DNA from: Aquabacterium sp. A7-Y
GTDB lineage: Bacteria; Pseudomonadota; Gammaproteobacteria; Burkholderiales; Burkholderiaceae_C
DNA length: 45,542 bases
Assembly (NCBI RefSeq): GCF_026153205.1
Contig: NZ_JAPFBW010000047.1
Span: 1 to 45,542, forward strand
Direction: 5' to 3'
Positions 15,236 to 23,758 of the stretch are shown one piece after another. How positions within the stretch are numbered: position 1 is the stretch's first letter; every line of letters starts with the position of its first letter. A program made the position numbers and the translations under genes. The notes beneath the pieces are model-generated. The model saw nothing but the letters and a program-made list of their open reading frames with translations. It had not been told where the DNA came from and did no database searches.

Positions 15236-17050
15236 ATGACCCAGCACATGGACGGCGGCAAACACCTCTCCTTGGTCGAGCGGCTGCGGGCCTATGTGTC
15301 GCAGGCCGGCGATCGGCGCGCGTTCGTCTGCCTCGGCGAAGACAACGTCGAGGAGGAAACGCTCACCTATCGCGAGCTCGACCGGCGCGCGCGTGCACTC
15401 GCCGTGCGCCTCGCCGCGACGGCTGGAGCCGGCGAACGCGCGCTGTTCCTCTTCCCGACCTGCCTGTCGTTCGTGGTCGCCTTCTTCGCCTGCCTTTACG
15501 CCGGCGTCGTGGCGGTGCCGATGGTCACGCCGCGCAGCCGTCGCTTGCGCGATTCGGCGCTTGCGATCGCGCGCGACTGCATGCCACGCCTCGCGCTGAC
15601 GACATCCGGCTCTCTCGGCGCGACGGCGCGGCAGTTTCGGGAGATCCCGGAACTCGGCTCGATCGAATTCATCGCCGTCGACACCTTCGACACCGGCGAC
15701 GACGCCCCCTTCACTCCCATCGACACCGGCGACGATCCGCTGGTGTTTCTGCAGTACACCTCGGGCTCGACCTCGGCGCCGAAGGGCGTGATGGTGAGCG
15801 CGCGCAATCTCGACGCGAATCTCGAGATGATGAGGATCGCGTTCGCCAGCGACGCGGATTCGACCTACGTGGGCTGGGCGCCGCTGTTTCACGACATGGG
15901 ACTCATCTCGAACGTGCTCGAGCCGTTCCATCTCGGCGCGCTGTGCGTGCTGATGCCGCCCGCCGTGTTCGCGCAGCGCCCCTGGCTCTGGCTCAAGGCG
16001 ATCTCGCACTATCGTGCGCGTGTGAGCGGCGGTCCGAACTTCGCCTACGATCTTTGTGTCGAGCGCGCGCCGACGGCGCTGCGCGAAGCGCTCGACCTGT
16101 CCTGCTGGCGCGTCGCCTTCAACAGCGCCGAGCCGGTGCGCGCCGCAACGCTCGACGCTTTCGCGCAGGTCTACGCGCCGAAAGGCTTTCGAGGCGATGC
16201 CTTCTATCCGTGTTACGGCATGGCCGAAGCGACGCTGCTCGTCTCCGGCGGGCCGCCCGAGCGCGAGCCCGTCGTTAAGGTCGTCAGCAAGTCCGCGCTG
16301 TCGCAGGGCGTGGTGCGCCCGAGCGCCGACGCTTCGGACGCGACACGCGCGGTCGGCTGCGGGCAGGCGCTGCTTGGCGAGACGCTGCGCATCGTCGACC
16401 CACAGTCCGGGCGAGCACTCCCCGGCGGATCGATCGGCGAAGTCTGGGTGAGCGGCCCGCACATTCCGCGCGGCTACTGGGGCCAGCCCGATGTCTCGGA
16501 GCCAACCTTCCACGCCACGCTGGCGGACGACCCGACGCGGCATTTCCTGCGCACTGGCGATCTCGGCTTCCTCGACGCGGGCGAGCTCTACATCGCCGGC
16601 CGGCTCAAGGACCTCATCATCGCGCGCGGGTGCAATTTCTATCCGCAGGACATCGAACGCATCGCCGAGGCGGCGCACCCGGGGCTGCGCGCCGGATCGA
16701 GCGCCGCATTCGCGGTGCCGCGCGCCGGCACCGCGAAACGGCAGGACGTCATCCTGGCGCAGGAAGTCGAGCGCACCGCGCGGCACTCGATCAACCACGG
16801 GCAGGCCGTCGCCGCGATCCGCAGGGCCGTGTTCGACGAGTTCGAGTTGACCTTGAATGCCGTCGTGCTCGTCGCACCGGGCAGCATTCCGAAGACGTCG
16901 AGCGGAAAGATCAAACGCGCGGAAACGCGCCTGCGCTATCTGGAAGGCACGCTGGAGCGAATCGACGCCGAGCGCATGGCGCCGCTGCCGCACGCCGCCA
17001 CACCCACGCCGCTCGACGGTGGAGTCGGCACCGACAGCCATGGGAGATAG
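15236..17050 (+). CDS. Fatty acyl-AMP ligase (FAAL)
   Basis: 604 residues. Adenylation P-loop YTSGSTSAPKG at 174-184. FAAL rather than CoA-ligase signatures: PLFHDMGLI (216-224), GPNFAYDLC, CYGMAEATLLVSGG and the C-terminal ARGCNFYPQDIE; catalytic lysine in TSSGKIKR. FAALs activate free fatty acids as acyl-AMP and hand them to an ACP or PKS rather than to CoA. This gene therefore starts the pathway: fatty acid to acyl-AMP to acyl-ACP. Six bases separate it from the PKS gene downstream, and it begins 5 bases after the thioesterase. Confidence 0.94.
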   Translation: MTQHMDGGKHLSLVERLRAYVSQAGDRRAFVCLGEDNVEEETLTYRELDRRARALAVRLAATAGAGERALFLFPTCLSFVVAFFACLYAGVVAVPMVTPRSRRLRDSALAIARDCMPRLALTTSGSLGATARQFREIPELGSIEFIAVDTFDTGDDAPFTPIDTGDDPLVFLQYTSGSTSAPKGVMVSARNLDANLEMMRIAFASDADSTYVGWAPLFHDMGLISNVLEPFHLGALCVLMPPAVFAQRPWLWLKAISHYRARVSGGPNFAYDLCVERAPTALREALDLSCWRVAFNSAEPVRAATLDAFAQVYAPKGFRGDAFYPCYGMAEATLLVSGGPPEREPVVKVVSKSALSQGVVRPSADASDATRAVGCGQALLGETLRIVDPQSGRALPGGSIGEVWVSGPHIPRGYWGQPDVSEPTFHATLADDPTRHFLRTGDLGFLDAGELYIAGRLKDLIIARGCNFYPQDIERIAEAAHPGLRAGSSAAFAVPRAGTAKRQDVILAQEVERTARHSINHGQAVAAIRRAVFDEFELTLNAVVLVAPGSIPKTSSGKIKRAETRLRYLEGTLERIDAERMAPLPHAATPTPLDGGVGTDSHGR

Positions 17051-17055
17051 TACGC

Positions 17056-20000
17056 ATGCAGCCCGAATCGATCAGACGCGAGCGACCGGACCAGGACATC
17101 GCCATCATCGGCATGGATTGCCGCTTTCCGGGCGCGAATTCCGCCGACGAATACTGGGAGCTGCTGCGCGAGGGGCGCTGCGCGGTGCGCGAGCTGCCGC
17201 CCGAGCGCTGGGACGTCGATGAGTTCTACGCGGCCGACCCGAAGCAGCCGGGCAAGACGAACTCTCGCAAAGGCGGCTACCTCGAAGGAGCCGACCTCTT
17301 CGATGCGAGCTTCTTCGGCGTCTCGCCGCGCGAAGCGCGGCGCATGGATCCGCAGCAGCGGCTGCTGCTTGAGGTCACGTGGCACGCGCTCGAAGACGCC
17401 AATATCGCCCCGACCACCCTTGCCGGCACGCTGGCCGGCGTCTTCATCGGCGTCATGGGCTGCGAATGGGGCCGGATTCAGTTCGCTGATCTCGCCGGCA
17501 TCGACGGCCTCACCGGTCCCGGCAGCCACGACTGCATCGCCCCGAACCGCGTGTCGTTTCACTTCGACCTGAAAGGGCCGAGCATCGCGTACGCGACGGC
17601 GTGTTCGTCGTCGCTGGTCTCGATTCACGCCGCGATCCGCGCGCTGCAGAACAACGAGTGTCCGCTCGCGATCGCCGGCGGCGTGAACCTGGTGATGCAT
17701 CCCGGCATGATTCTGTTCTACACCAAGGCCGGTCTCGCCGCGCCAGACGGCGTGTGCAAGCCGTTCAGCCGCTACGCTGATGGCCTCGGTCGCAGCGACG
17801 GCGTTGGCGTCGTCATCCTGAAGCGTCTTGCCGACGCCCTCGCCGACGGCGACAGGATCTACGCCGTGCTGCGCGGCGGCGCGGTGAATCAGGACGGGCG
17901 CAGCAACGGCTTGACGGCGCCGAGTCGCAGGGGGCAGGAAGACCTGCTGCGCCTCGCGTTCGCCGACGCCGGCATTCAGCCGCAGGACTTGCAATACATC
18001 GAGGCGCACGGCACCGGCACCGTGCTCGGCGATCTCATCGAAGGGCGCGCGCTCGGCGGCATCATGGCTGGCGTGCGTGGGCCGGACGATCCATGCCACA
18101 TCGGCTCGGTGAAGGGCAACCTGTCGCATCTCGAAGGCGCTGCGGGCATCGCGAGCGTGATCAAGGTGGCGCTGATGCTCAAGCACGGCAAGCTCGTGGC
18201 GAGCCTGCACTCGGCGGAGCTCAACCCCGACATTCCGTTCGCGGAATATCGCCTCGCGGTTCCGCAGCATCTGATGGATTGGCCCGTGACCCAGGGGCGG
18301 CCGCGCATGGCCGGCGTGAGCGGCTTCGGCATCGGCGGCACCAATGCGCATCTGGTGCTCGCGTCCGCGCCGCCACCCGCGGCCGCGACGGCGAGCGCGC
18401 CGCCGCTCCCCGCCCTGCTGTGCTTTTCAGCAAAGGGCGAAGCTGCGCTGCGCGAGTACGCGCATCGTCTCGACGAGCATATCGACCGTCATCCGCGCAC
18501 CGATCTCGGCGTCTTTTGCGCAACCTGGAACGCGTCCCGTGCCCGCTTCGCGACACGCGCCGCGCTCGTCGCCGACTCCATCGAACCACTGCGGCAGTCG
18601 CTGCGCGCCTATGCGCGCCATGGTCATGCCGACACGCTGATCGTCGCGACAGCGCAGCGCAAGGAACCCAAGGTCGCGTTCGTCTTCACCGGTCAAGGCG
18701 CGCAGTATCTCGGCATGGGACGGGCGCTTTACGCGCACGAACCCGCGTTTCGCCGGATGCTGGACGACGCCGGCGCACGCTTCGCCACGCTGACGGGCTG
18801 CACGCTCGCGCAGGTCTTGTGGGAAGACGCGGCAGCGCAGCGGCGCGCCAGCTGCCTGCAGCCAGCGCTTTTCGTCTTCGGCTGCGCGCTCGCGCGGCTC
18901 TGGCAGGCCTGGGGCGTGCGGCCGGCATTCGCGTTCGGCCACAGCCTCGGCGAGTACGCCGCCGCCTGCATCGCCGGGCGAATCGGTTTCGACGAGGCGC
19001 TCGCGCTCGTCGCCAAACGCGGCGCGCTGATCGAGGCGCTCCCGGGCGAGGGTGGCATGCTCGCGGTCGACGCCGCCGTCGACGAGTTACGTGACCGGCT
19101 GCGCGAATGCGCGCCCGAGGTCGTGGTCGCGGCAGACAACGCGCCGCGCCTGTGTACGGTGTCGGGTCCAAGGCGCGCACTGGAGACCTTGCGCGCGACA
19201 CTCACCGACGGGCATGGCTCGAGCGAGCTGCCGGTGTCGCATGCGTTTCACTCGGCGCAGATGGATCCGATGCTCGCGCCGTTCACCGCCTATGCCGATT
19301 CGATGCCCGCTGCGGCGCCGGGCGGCGACGTGCGCTTCTATTCGAACGTCACCGGCGATGAAATCGCGCCCGACACGCAGCTTGACGGCCGCTATTGGGC
19401 GGCGCAGGTCCGCGAGCCGGTGCGGTTTCGCGAATGCGCGCTCGCGGCGCACGCCGCCGGCTGCACGCTGTTTCTCGAAATCGGACCCGCCGGCGTATTG
19501 ACCACGCTGATCCGTTCCACGCTCGGCGAGCGTGCGGCCGCGATCACGAGCCTTGCGCGCGGCCAGGACGATCGCGGCGCGATCCTGCGCGCGCTCGGCG
19601 AGCTGCACTGCACGGGACTCGACGTCGATCTCGCGCGCGGCGGCGGCTGCGGCGCCGATCGGCTCATGACGCTGCCGAAGTACCCGTTTCAACACCAGCG
19701 CTACCCGCTCAACCTCGCCGATCCTAGCGTGCACCCGGCGTCGAAAGCGCCGCCGCCCGTGCGCGACGCAGCGGCGTTGCATCTGGTCGAGGCGGACGAG
19801 ACGGCGTGCCCGCCGCTCGGCGCTCGGACCGATCGCAGCGTGCTCCTGCTCGCCGCGATCGCGCGAGTCGGTGGTACCGAGGCCGGTGCGCTCCAACCGG
19901 AGCAGCGCCTCGTGGACGATCTGGGCTTCAGCTCCATCATGCTCGTCGAGCTGACCTCCGCACTGAGTGCGCAGCTGCCGGAACTCGCGCAGATTCCGCT

Positions 20001-20688
20001 CAGCTTCTTCTTCAAGGGCGGGACCGTGGGCGAGCTGCTGGCGCAGTGCACTGCGGTTGAGGGCGCCGTCGCCGCGACGAGCCGACCGCGTGCCGGCATG
20101 GCGCCACCCGCGCCGTCGGCGATCGAGCAGGCGCTCGCGCAGTGCCGGCAGTGGGCGCAGCGGTCCTTGCCCGGTCCCGCCGTGCGCGTGCCGTGCGAAT
20201 GGGTGCACCAGCGAAGCGAGCGCAACGTGCTGCTCGCGCGCCAGGAGCAGATCACGCCGCGCCTCGTGTTCGGCGAAGCGACGCAGGATCTCGCGCATGC
20301 CTTCTTCTTCGATCACGCCCAGGATCATTTCCCGGGCATGTACGTCATCGAAGCGGTGCGCCAGCTCATCACCGCCTCCGCCCACGCCTACTTCGGCATT
20401 GACGCCGGACGCAAGTTCGTGTTGACGGAGCTGGCCGCGCAATTCGACCGCTTCGCCGACGTGGACGGCGCCTTCTTCATGATGCTCGATCACGCCGAAT
20501 CGCATTTCAAGGATGGCGTTCTGACCTACATCGACAGCGTCACGCACGTGGTGCAAAAAGGCGCCGTGCTCGGCCAGGTGCGGGGGCGCGGGCGCGTGCT
20601 CGAGGCGGCCGAATACCAGCGCATGCGCACCGATCGCGGCAGTGTCGCGGTGATGGGTACCGAGACGCAGCTCGGGGAGGCCTCATGA
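17056..20688 (+). CDS. Single-module type I PKS: KS-AT-ACP-AfsA-like hotdog
   Basis: 1210 residues. KS at about 13-435 with active Cys183 (ATACSSSL), His318 (EAHGTGT) and His358 (KGNLSH). AT at about 540-830 with FTGQGAQ, Ser630 in GHSLGE, and HAFH at 729-732, the signature of malonyl specificity. ACP at about 925-1000 with Ser960 in LGFSSIMLVEL. No KR, DH, ER or TE, so the product of one extension is a beta-ketoacyl thioester. C-terminal 1045-1200 reads like an AfsA (A-factor biosynthesis) hotdog domain: VHQRSERNVLL, HAFFFDHAQDHFPGMYVIEA, then VRQLITASAHAYFGI. That family joins a beta-ketoacyl chain to a C3 alcohol in butyrolactone formation, exactly the substrate this module would make. Only one hotdog repeat is seen, versus two in free-standing AfsA. 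Start ATG 17056; its stop overlaps the next gene's ATG. Confidence 0.9.
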   Translation: MQPESIRRERPDQDIAIIGMDCRFPGANSADEYWELLREGRCAVRELPPERWDVDEFYAADPKQPGKTNSRKGGYLEGADLFDASFFGVSPREARRMDPQQRLLLEVTWHALEDANIAPTTLAGTLAGVFIGVMGCEWGRIQFADLAGIDGLTGPGSHDCIAPNRVSFHFDLKGPSIAYATACSSSLVSIHAAIRALQNNECPLAIAGGVNLVMHPGMILFYTKAGLAAPDGVCKPFSRYADGLGRSDGVGVVILKRLADALADGDRIYAVLRGGAVNQDGRSNGLTAPSRRGQEDLLRLAFADAGIQPQDLQYIEAHGTGTVLGDLIEGRALGGIMAGVRGPDDPCHIGSVKGNLSHLEGAAGIASVIKVALMLKHGKLVASLHSAELNPDIPFAEYRLAVPQHLMDWPVTQGRPRMAGVSGFGIGGTNAHLVLASAPPPAAATASAPPLPALLCFSAKGEAALREYAHRLDEHIDRHPRTDLGVFCATWNASRARFATRAALVADSIEPLRQSLRAYARHGHADTLIVATAQRKEPKVAFVFTGQGAQYLGMGRALYAHEPAFRRMLDDAGARFATLTGCTLAQVLWEDAAAQRRASCLQPALFVFGCALARLWQAWGVRPAFAFGHSLGEYAAACIAGRIGFDEALALVAKRGALIEALPGEGGMLAVDAAVDELRDRLRECAPEVVVAADNAPRLCTVSGPRRALETLRATLTDGHGSSELPVSHAFHSAQMDPMLAPFTAYADSMPAAAPGGDVRFYSNVTGDEIAPDTQLDGRYWAAQVREPVRFRECALAAHAAGCTLFLEIGPAGVLTTLIRSTLGERAAAITSLARGQDDRGAILRALGELHCTGLDVDLARGGGCGADRLMTLPKYPFQHQRYPLNLADPSVHPASKAPPPVRDAAALHLVEADETACPPLGARTDRSVLLLAAIARVGGTEAGALQPEQRLVDDLGFSSIMLVELTSALSAQLPELAQIPLSFFFKGGTVGELLAQCTAVEGAVAATSRPRAGMAPPAPSAIEQALAQCRQWAQRSLPGPAVRVPCEWVHQRSERNVLLARQEQITPRLVFGEATQDLAHAFFFDHAQDHFPGMYVIEAVRQLITASAHAYFGIDAGRKFVLTELAAQFDRFADVDGAFFMMLDHAESHFKDGVLTYIDSVTHVVQKGAVLGQVRGRGRVLEAAEYQRMRTDRGSVAVMGTETQLGEAS

Positions 20689-22061
20689 AAGCGATCGTCG
20701 TCGGCGGCGGCATCTCCGGCATCGCAGCGTCGTACTATCTGCGCGAGGCGGGCGCCGACGTGACGCTGATCGAAGCCGGCAGGCAACTCGGCGGCCGGCT
20801 GGCGTTCGCGCGCCTCGGCGATCGCCCGATCTCGCTCGGCGGCAAGAACATCGGTTCGCGCTACACCGAGTTCCGGAAATTCTGCCGCGCGCTGGGCGTC
20901 GACGATTTCGAGTACTTCGGCATCAACACCTCGCGCGTCGTCAACGGACGGCTCGTCGCCTTCGACCAGCGCAAGGGCTGGCGCGCGCTGTACCAGCTGC
21001 TCGCGAGCAACGCGCCACGCGACCTGTGGCGTTTTTTCCGCTTCGCGCAGCGCATTCGCCGCCACCCGGACGACGGCTTCGCCGACTCGCCGTTTTTCCA
21101 CGCCGTGTCGGCGCGGCACGATCGCCCGGTGCTGCGCGACCTCTTTGGCGCGCGCTTCTGCCGCGACTGGATACGGCCGATGGTGGTGCGCATGAATGGC
21201 GCCGAATCCGACGAGGTTTATCTCTCCACCTTCGGCAGCAATCTGCGCGTCGCGCTCGACTCGTACGATCAGTTGTCGTCGGGCATGGAGCGATTGATCG
21301 AGGCATTCGCGACAACCGTCAGTGTGCGGCTGAACACGCGCGTGCGGGCACTCGAGGTCGAGGACCGGCGTGTGCGCGGCGTGATCGTCGATGACGCCGG
21401 CGGGCACTCCCAGCGCCTCGCCGCCGATGCCGTGTGCGTGGCACTACCGGCGCCGTTCGCCGCCGAGCTGGCGCAGCCGCATGCCGCCGAGCTGGCGGCG
21501 CGGCTCGCCCAGGTCCGCTACTTCCCGGTCCACGTGATCGTCGCGCACTATCGCCGGCCCGTGTTTCGCCCCGAGATTCGCGCCGTGCTGTTCGACGAAA
21601 GCCACGCCCTCAGCAACGCTGGGGCCTACGGTGCGAACGACCTCGCGACGGTGCGCTATACCTTCAGCGGGCGCGCCGCGCGGCCGTTGATCGTGCAACG
21701 CATCGACAACGAAGCGCTGATCTCTCTCGCCGAGCAGACCCTCAGTCCGTACATGCCGGTCGACCGCCGCGATCGCCTTCACGTCACGGCGCACACCTTC
21801 GATCCCGGCTTGTGCGCGTTCGCGCCCGACATCGAGGCGCTGAACCGCGCGCTCGACACGCAATCGGCGCTCGCGGGCGCGGTGTTCACGGGCGACTATC
21901 GCAAGGGGGCGTCGATGGAGGCCTGCTTCGTCGCGGCGCGCGCGTGCACCGCACGTCTTGCCGCCGGCGCGGTTCACGCCGCGCCGCAGGACACGATCCG
22001 CGTACCGGCGCCTGCGGCGCCAAGCGCCGCCGTCGGCAGCGGCAAGACAAATCCGGGATGA
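20685..22061 (+). CDS. FAD-dependent amine-oxidase/desaturase-like flavoprotein
   Basis: 458 residues. N-terminal Rossmann FAD-binding motif VGGGISGIAASYYLREAGADV with the downstream acidic residue (IEAG), followed by GGR as in the amine oxidase/protoporphyrinogen oxidase/phytoene desaturase superfamily, and a C-terminal GDYRKGASMEACF segment that completes the FAD site. It overlaps the PKS stop by 4 bases (ATGA), so they are translationally coupled. Flavoproteins of this superfamily work beside CFA-type methyltransferases in branched and furan fatty acid pathways, so it could oxidise or reduce the methylated acyl tail; acting on the lactone head is the alternative. Last gene of the island; 77 bases separate it from the 3' end of urtE on the other strand. 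Confidence 0.8.
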   Translation: MKAIVVGGGISGIAASYYLREAGADVTLIEAGRQLGGRLAFARLGDRPISLGGKNIGSRYTEFRKFCRALGVDDFEYFGINTSRVVNGRLVAFDQRKGWRALYQLLASNAPRDLWRFFRFAQRIRRHPDDGFADSPFFHAVSARHDRPVLRDLFGARFCRDWIRPMVVRMNGAESDEVYLSTFGSNLRVALDSYDQLSSGMERLIEAFATTVSVRLNTRVRALEVEDRRVRGVIVDDAGGHSQRLAADAVCVALPAPFAAELAQPHAAELAARLAQVRYFPVHVIVAHYRRPVFRPEIRAVLFDESHALSNAGAYGANDLATVRYTFSGRAARPLIVQRIDNEALISLAEQTLSPYMPVDRRDRLHVTAHTFDPGLCAFAPDIEALNRALDTQSALAGAVFTGDYRKGASMEACFVAARACTARLAAGAVHAAPQDTIRVPAPAAPSAAVGSGKTNPG

Positions 22062-22138
22062 CACCGCGGTGACCGGGTCTTTGTGGCGGTCGATGAGAAA
22101 GTGCGTGAATGCACCTCTGGCCGTTTCGCTCACGCGCA

Positions 22139-22831
22139 TCAAATCGACATCAACCTCCGCACGCCATCCGCCTCCATGGAGCTGCCCGCACCGCTGGCGA
22201 TCACCTCGCCCCGCTCCATCACCAGATACCGGTCCGCGAGCTCGGCCGCGAAGTCGTAGTACTGCTCCACCAGCACGATGCCCATGTCGCCACGCGCGGC
22301 CAGCGTGCGGATGACCCGGCCGATGTCCTTGATCACCGAGGGCTGGATGCCTTCGGTGGGCTCGTCCAGGATCAGCAGCTTCGGGCCCGCTGCCAGCGCC
22401 CGCGCGATCGCCAGCTGCTGCTGCTGCCCGCCCGACAGGTCGCCGCCGCGGCGCGCCAGCATCTGCTTGAGCACCGGGAAGAGTTCGAACAGCTCGCCCG
22501 GGATGGGCGTGCGCGCGCCGCGGTAGGCCAGCCCCATGCGCAGGTTCTCCTCGACGGTCAGCCGGCCGAAGATCTCGCGGCCCTGTGGCACGTAGGCCAG
22601 GCCCTGGCGCACCCGCTCGTAGGGCGGCTCGCGCGTGATGTCGCGGCCGTCGAGCGACAGGCTGCCGGTCTTCACGGGCACCAGCCCCATCAGGCTCTTG
22701 AGCAGCGTGGTCTTGCCCACGCCGTTGCGCCCGAGGATCACCGTGACCTCGCCGACGTGTGCCTCGAATCCGACCTTGCGCAGGATGTGCGAGCCGCCGT
22801 AGTACTGGTTGATGCCTTCGACTTTGAGCAT
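22139..22831 (-). CDS. urtE: Urea ABC transporter ATP-binding subunit UrtE
   Basis: 230 residues, the normal size. Walker A GRNGVGKTT, signature LSGGQQQ, Walker B LLILDEPTEG. One of two ATPases of the branched-chain-amino-acid-type urea importer; the order urtA-B-C-D-E on one strand makes the assignment to urea firm. It is the last gene of the urt run, reading toward the island. A broken second copy of its sequence lies at 10397-10687 on the same strand, so the island is bounded by urtE on both sides. A 39-base gap separates it from urtD. Confidence 0.95.
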   Translation of the reverse strand: MLKVEGINQYYGGSHILRKVGFEAHVGEVTVILGRNGVGKTTLLKSLMGLVPVKTGSLSLDGRDITREPPYERVRQGLAYVPQGREIFGRLTVEENLRMGLAYRGARTPIPGELFELFPVLKQMLARRGGDLSGGQQQQLAIARALAAGPKLLILDEPTEGIQPSVIKDIGRVIRTLAARGDMGIVLVEQYYDFAAELADRYLVMERGEVIASGAGSSMEADGVRRLMSI

Positions 22832-22870
22832 GAGCGAATTCCCTTGGATGCGGGCGAGGACCGGGTGGCG

Positions 22871-23758
22871 TCAGCGCCCCAGGTAGACCTCGACCACCTT
22901 CTCGTCGGCCTGCACCTGGGCCAGGCTGCCCTCGGCCAGCACGCTGCCCTCGTGCAGCACCGTCACGCGCTTGCCGTTGGCGCCGCCCTGGGTCAGCGCT
23001 TCGACGAACTTCATGTCGTGCTCGACCACCACCAGCGAGTGCTGGCCTTCGAGCGAGAGGAACAGCTCGGCGGTGCGCTCGGTCTCCTCGTCCGTCATGC
23101 CGGCCACCGGCTCGTCAAGCAGCAGGAGCAGCGGGTCCTGCATCAGGAGCATGCCGATCTCCAGCCACTGCTTCTGCCCATGCGAAAGCAGGCCGGCGAC
23201 GCGCTGCGCGCTGGGCTTCAGATGGATCTGCGTCAGTACCGCCCCGATGCGGTCGAGCTGTTCGCCGTTGAGGCGCGCCAACATCGACGCGCGCACCCGG
23301 CGGTCGGCCTTCAGCGCCAGTTCCAGGTTCTCGAACACCGTCAGCTGCTCGTAGACGGTCGGCTTCTGGAACTTGCGGCCGATGCCGGCCTGGGCGATCT
23401 GGCTCTCGCGCAGCCGCAGCAGGTCGATGGTCGAGCCGAAGTGGGCGCGGCCTGCGTCAGGGCGGGTCTTGCCGGTGATGACGTCCATCATCGTGGTCTT
23501 GCCGGCGCCGTTGGGTCCGATGATGCAGCGCAGCTCGCCGGCGGCGATGTTGAGCGACAGCCGGTTGAGCGCCCGGAAACCATCGAAGCTGACCGTGATG
23601 TCCTCCAGGTAGAGGATCGCGCCGTGCGTGACATCGACCTGGCCGGGCTGCAACAGCCGGGCGTAACTCGCCTCCCGCCCGCCGGAGGCGGGACCTTGGG
23701 GGGCGGCTTCATGGCGGGCGCGCAGCGCGGCGCCTGCCTCCATCAGCTCGGGGGTCAT
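22871..23758 (-). CDS. urtD: Urea ABC transporter ATP-binding subunit UrtD
   Basis: 295 residues from ATG 23758, which overlaps the urtC stop by 4 bases. Walker A GPNGAGKTT, signature-like LSHGQKQWLEIGM (SHGQ in place of SGGQ, usual in UrtD), Walker B LLLLLDEP. The first ~45 residues before the ATPase core are a short non-conserved extension. It pairs with UrtE to power the UrtBC channel. The open frame continues far upstream through urtC in another frame, but that is an artefact of GC-rich DNA. Confidence 0.95.
   Translation of the reverse strand: MTPELMEAGAALRARHEAAPQGPASGGREASYARLLQPGQVDVTHGAILYLEDITVSFDGFRALNRLSLNIAAGELRCIIGPNGAGKTTMMDVITGKTRPDAGRAHFGSTIDLLRLRESQIAQAGIGRKFQKPTVYEQLTVFENLELALKADRRVRASMLARLNGEQLDRIGAVLTQIHLKPSAQRVAGLLSHGQKQWLEIGMLLMQDPLLLLLDEPVAGMTDEETERTAELFLSLEGQHSLVVVEHDMKFVEALTQGGANGKRVTVLHEGSVLAEGSLAQVQADEKVVEVYLGR

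Noticed and set aside
14969..17041. 690-codon open frame on the - strand opposite the FAAL
   Set aside because: Antisense to a gene with complete FAAL motifs; Arg/His-rich composition.
17056..20688. Hidden KR/DH domain in the PKS
   Set aside because: The stretch between AT and ACP (residues about 830-925) is too short for a reductase or dehydratase and shows no NADP-binding motif.
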